A stretch of DNA of 5,015 bases from Atribacteria bacterium SCGC AAA255-N14 (lineage in GTDB: Bacteria; Atribacterota; JS1; SB-45; 34-128), in contig ASPC01000086.1 in NCBI GenBank assembly GCA_000405345.1, positions 1 through 5,015 of the forward strand. The letters are read 5' to 3'. The position numbers and the translations under genes are program-made. The number at the start of each line of letters is the position of its first letter. Positions within the stretch are counted from its first letter, which is position 1. Under the pieces are notes generated by a model. The model had not been told where the DNA came from, did not search any database, and worked only from the letters and a program-made list of their open reading frames with translations. Positions 4,000 to 5,015 of this stretch are shown here, one piece after another.

Positions 4000-4068
4000 A
4001 GCCTACCCATAAACCTACATTGTTGACAAAATCGTAGAACTAGAATCACGCTTACCCCCCCCCCAACA
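4000..4068. other. Gene-free spacer with a C10 homopolymer
   Basis: No gene is present. Ten consecutive C residues (4055-4064) stand out in AT-rich DNA, 4 bp before the GACAGGCG palindrome. TTGACA at 4023-4028 has no convincing -10 partner. Confidence 0.5.
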
Positions 4069-4096
4069 CCGTAGGACAGGCGTCCCGCCTGTCTAT
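4069..4096 (+). repeat. 28-bp palindromic repeat, copy 3 (perfect stem)
   Basis: GACAGGCG (4075-4082) and CGCCTGTC (4086-4093) form a perfect 8-bp stem around TCC. The unit begins CCGTAG and ends CTAT like copies 1 and 2. Its right end runs directly into the truncated gene copy, with a few bases shared at the junction. Confidence 0.85.
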
Positions 4097-4442
4097 TTCT
4101 GATAAAATATATTGAAAGATGGGGACCGGAACGAATGACATTATAAAATGGTGCAAAGAAGAGGATTTACCCGAACCTATATTTAAAGAAGTTACCGGCG
4201 GTTTTGTTGTAGTTTTAAGGAAATTTCAGATACCTGAAAACCTTGAGTTATTAAAATTGAACGAGCGGCAAAAGAAAGCAATAGAATATCTTAAAATTAA
4301 CAAAAATATTACAAGAAAAATATATATAGAGATTAATAATATATCTCCTAGACAAGCAAATAAAGATTTAAACGATCTACTTGAGAAAAAGCTAATCAGA
4401 AAACAAGGAAGAGGAAGAGCCATATCTTATGCTTTGAAATAG
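4092..4442 (+). pseudogene. Second 5'-truncated RecG/AlbA_2-type fragment, frameshifted
   Basis: From 4092 to about 4293 this matches 37-241 with nine substitutions and one missing G. The YIERWGTG codons have four Gs (4121-4124) where copy 1 has five (66-70), so the conserved frame is broken. The largest frame begins at an ATG made by the same bases (4119) and gives 107 residues starting MGTGTNDIIKWC, with no ribosome binding site. After LNERQKKAIEYLK the winged-helix half (INKNITRKIYIEINNISPRQ, then ANKDLNDLLEKKLIRKQGRG) is only distantly like copy 1, although the fold pattern is kept. It starts at the same point as copy 1 and lacks all upstream domains. I regard it as a pseudogene fragment. 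The short frame might express an isolated winged helix. Confidence 0.65.
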
Positions 4443-4455
4443 ATGTATCTCTGAA

Positions 4456-4528
4456 GAGCCCAGTGCGGTAGTTCCGCACGCTGGGATCTGTGCGGGGGCA
4501 GTCGGGTAACTGGCTGTCCTACCGTGAC
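4456..4528 (+). ncRNA. Group II intron 3' end: domains V and VI (intron relic)
   Basis: Domain V is 4456-4488. GAGCCCAG pairs with CTGGGATC, apart from one G-A mismatch inside the GAGC/GATC end. The 2-nt CG bulge (4479-4480) follows, then TGCGG pairs with CCGCA around TAGTT. The AGC triad and bulge are the catalytic hallmarks of group II introns; the loop is a pentamer instead of the usual GNRA. Domain VI follows: GGGCAGTCGG and CTGGCTGTCC form a 10-bp stem with wobbles, capped by a GTAA (GNRA) tetraloop. A TA bulge and a CGG/CCG base follow. A4521 is the likely branch-point adenosine, 7 nt before the 3' end ...GTGAC (4528), which has the AY ending. No domains I-IV and no reverse transcriptase are present, so this is a 5'-truncated relic. 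Confidence 0.75.
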
Positions 4529-4663
4529 ATCTTCCTTTATATCTTGTATTTTCCAACAACGTAAAACGAACCACGAAAAACTGATTTTATAATCTTTTTC
4601 TCGCACTTATTACCCGCACTATAACTATCCGCTACTACTATACGCTAATACGTATCTTGTATT
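4529..4663 (+). repeat. Degenerate heptamer-type tract
   Basis: Array-like strings fill this gene-free stretch: ATCTTGTATTTT, AAACGAA-CCACGAA (from about 4565), and from 4614 CCGCACT, ATAACTA, TCCGCTA, a 6-bp unit, TACGCTA, ATACGTA and TCTTGTA. The register is mostly 7 bp, but the units diverge from the CYYGMAA form seen elsewhere, so the array is inferred with less certainty. Confidence 0.45.
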
Positions 4664-4670
4664 TTTTTTA

Positions 4671-4686
4671 GACTGGCCGACTGGCA
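4671..4686 (+). repeat. 8-bp (GAYYGGNN) array, two units
   Basis: GACTGGCC (4671) and GACTGGCA (4679) match the octamer units at 547-578 and 2732-2755. Here the octamers come after heptamer-type sequence rather than before it. Confidence 0.55.
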
Positions 4687-4706
4687 TACAAATAAATCCA
4701 CATAAA

Positions 4707-4738
4707 CCGTGGGACAGGCATCTCGCCTGTTCCTTTTT
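4707..4738 (+). terminator. Palindromic repeat copy 4, terminator-like
   Basis: The unit CCGTGGGACAGGC is the 28-bp repeat seen at 2395, 2621 and 4069, with substitutions. ACAGGC (4714-4719) pairs with GCCTGT (4725-4730) around ATCTC and is followed by TTTTT (4734-4738), so this copy has intrinsic-terminator form on the plus strand. It lies between the plus-strand features and the convergent minus-strand gene. Confidence 0.55.
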
Positions 4739-4745
4739 GAAATGT

Positions 4746-4764
4746 AGGGGTTTTATTCACCCCT
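4746..4764. repeat. Small inverted repeat at the end of the minus-strand gene
   Basis: AGGGG (4746-4750) and CCCCT (4760-4764) flank a 9-nt loop and overlap the last codons and stop of the minus-strand gene. A T-run does not follow on the minus strand, so terminator function is doubtful. Confidence 0.3.
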
Positions 4765-5008
4765 TTATCCCGGTCAATTCCTTCTGCACTTCCCCAAAAC
4801 GCAGAGAATAATATTCCCGGTTCTGCTGATTCAAGCTGGTAATCGTATTGTGTATCTCTTTAGTATTTTCCAATATCTGCCGATATCCTTCTTTTTGAGC
4901 AATTACTATCTCCTGCATAAACCTGTCAATACGAAAGATTAATAATATCGACAAGGCGATAGGGAACCCCTGATTAGCAATCACTTCAGACAATGTTTTA
5001 ACATCCAT
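4757..5008 (-). CDS. Small single-pass membrane protein, YvrJ/holin-like
   Basis: The 83-residue product opens MDVKTLSEVIANQGFPIALS. Residues 14-27 (GFPIALSILLIFRI) form one short hydrophobic helix. The remainder (30-80, RFMQEIVIAQKEGYRQILEN, then TKEIHNTITSLNQQ...) is polar and helical and could form a coiled coil. The 'N-x-G-F-P-I-A-x-S-x-x-L-x-x-R-I' start resembles the YvrJ family. The overall plan of one N-terminal helix plus a charged coiled coil also fits BhlA/UviB holin-like proteins of phages and bacteriocin loci. Such proteins act in the cytoplasmic membrane, but YvrJ function is unknown. The ATG at 5008 is preceded by CGGAAA, and the window ends 7 nt upstream, so promoter and neighbours are unseen. 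A real small gene is likely; the family is uncertain. Confidence 0.6.
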   Translation of the reverse strand: MDVKTLSEVIANQGFPIALSILLIFRIDRFMQEIVIAQKEGYRQILENTKEIHNTITSLNQQNREYYSLRFGEVQKELTGIKG

Positions 5009-5015
5009 TTTTCCG

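Noticed and set aside
4226..4423. 65-residue minus-strand open frame
   Set aside because: It is antisense to the winged-helix fragment at 4092-4442, which has the recognisable protein signature.
4071..4522. GTAGGACAG and CTGTCCTAC as terminal inverted repeats of a mobile element around the second gene fragment
   Set aside because: The right-hand match is part of the intron domain VI stem, so the 9-bp complementarity is probably chance.
4392..4574. 60-residue minus-strand open frame
   Set aside because: It runs antisense through the group II intron domains V and VI, whose RNA structure explains the sequence.

Overview
AT-rich bacterial DNA (roughly one third GC by eye) with small accessory genes separated by repeat-filled, partly decayed intergenic DNA. 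No rRNA, tRNA or core gene is present, so the host cannot be named. Toxin-antitoxin (TA) modules, a four-helix-bundle (S23/Avd-type) protein, GACAGGCG palindromes and REP-like ATTGC...GCAAT repeats together resemble genomes of uncultivated candidate phyla such as Omnitrophota. That placement is a low-confidence inference.

Layout: (1) 20-391, a C-terminal fragment of an ATP-binding RecG/AlbA_2-type protein. (2) 392-754, an intergenic stretch with an 11-bp tandem repeat, an 8-bp array, 7-bp arrays and a consensus promoter with a downstream inverted repeat. (3) 755-1217, an overlapping hicA-hicB TA pair. (4) 1225-2374, a repeat-linked gene pair: a four-helix-bundle protein and, 1 nt after its stop, a winged-helix regulator with a Rossmann-like second half. 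Both genes have the same leader: a heptamer array, then GACGACCGAAGGGAGTCT (which contains the Shine-Dalgarno), then ATG. (5) 2375-3277, no intact gene: palindromic repeats, another 8-bp/7-bp array pair, the C-terminal remnant of an ATPase-like protein and a possible hicA stub. (6) 3280-3906, a relB/dinJ-yafQ TA operon with a good promoter and a weak terminator. (7) 3898-4096, an orphan copy of the hicA promoter/operator, REP-like repeats, a C10 tract and a GACAGGCG palindrome. (8) 4092-4442, a second, frameshifted copy of the gene-1 fragment with a different winged-helix end. (9) 4456-4528, domains V and VI of a group II intron, without the rest of the intron. (10) 4529-4740, degenerate 7-bp and 8-bp arrays and a terminator-like palindrome. 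(11) 4757-5008 on the minus strand, a small one-helix membrane protein resembling YvrJ/holin-like families.

The two TA modules are self-contained. The most unusual structure is the recurrent short-period arrays. Clear CYYGMAA-type heptamers all lie on the same strand, flank the four-helix-bundle gene, extend into its 3' coding end and recur at several other places, usually beside an octamer array of GAYYGGNN type. The four-helix-bundle gene, its heptamers and the shared leader are the best candidate here for an undescribed genetic element.
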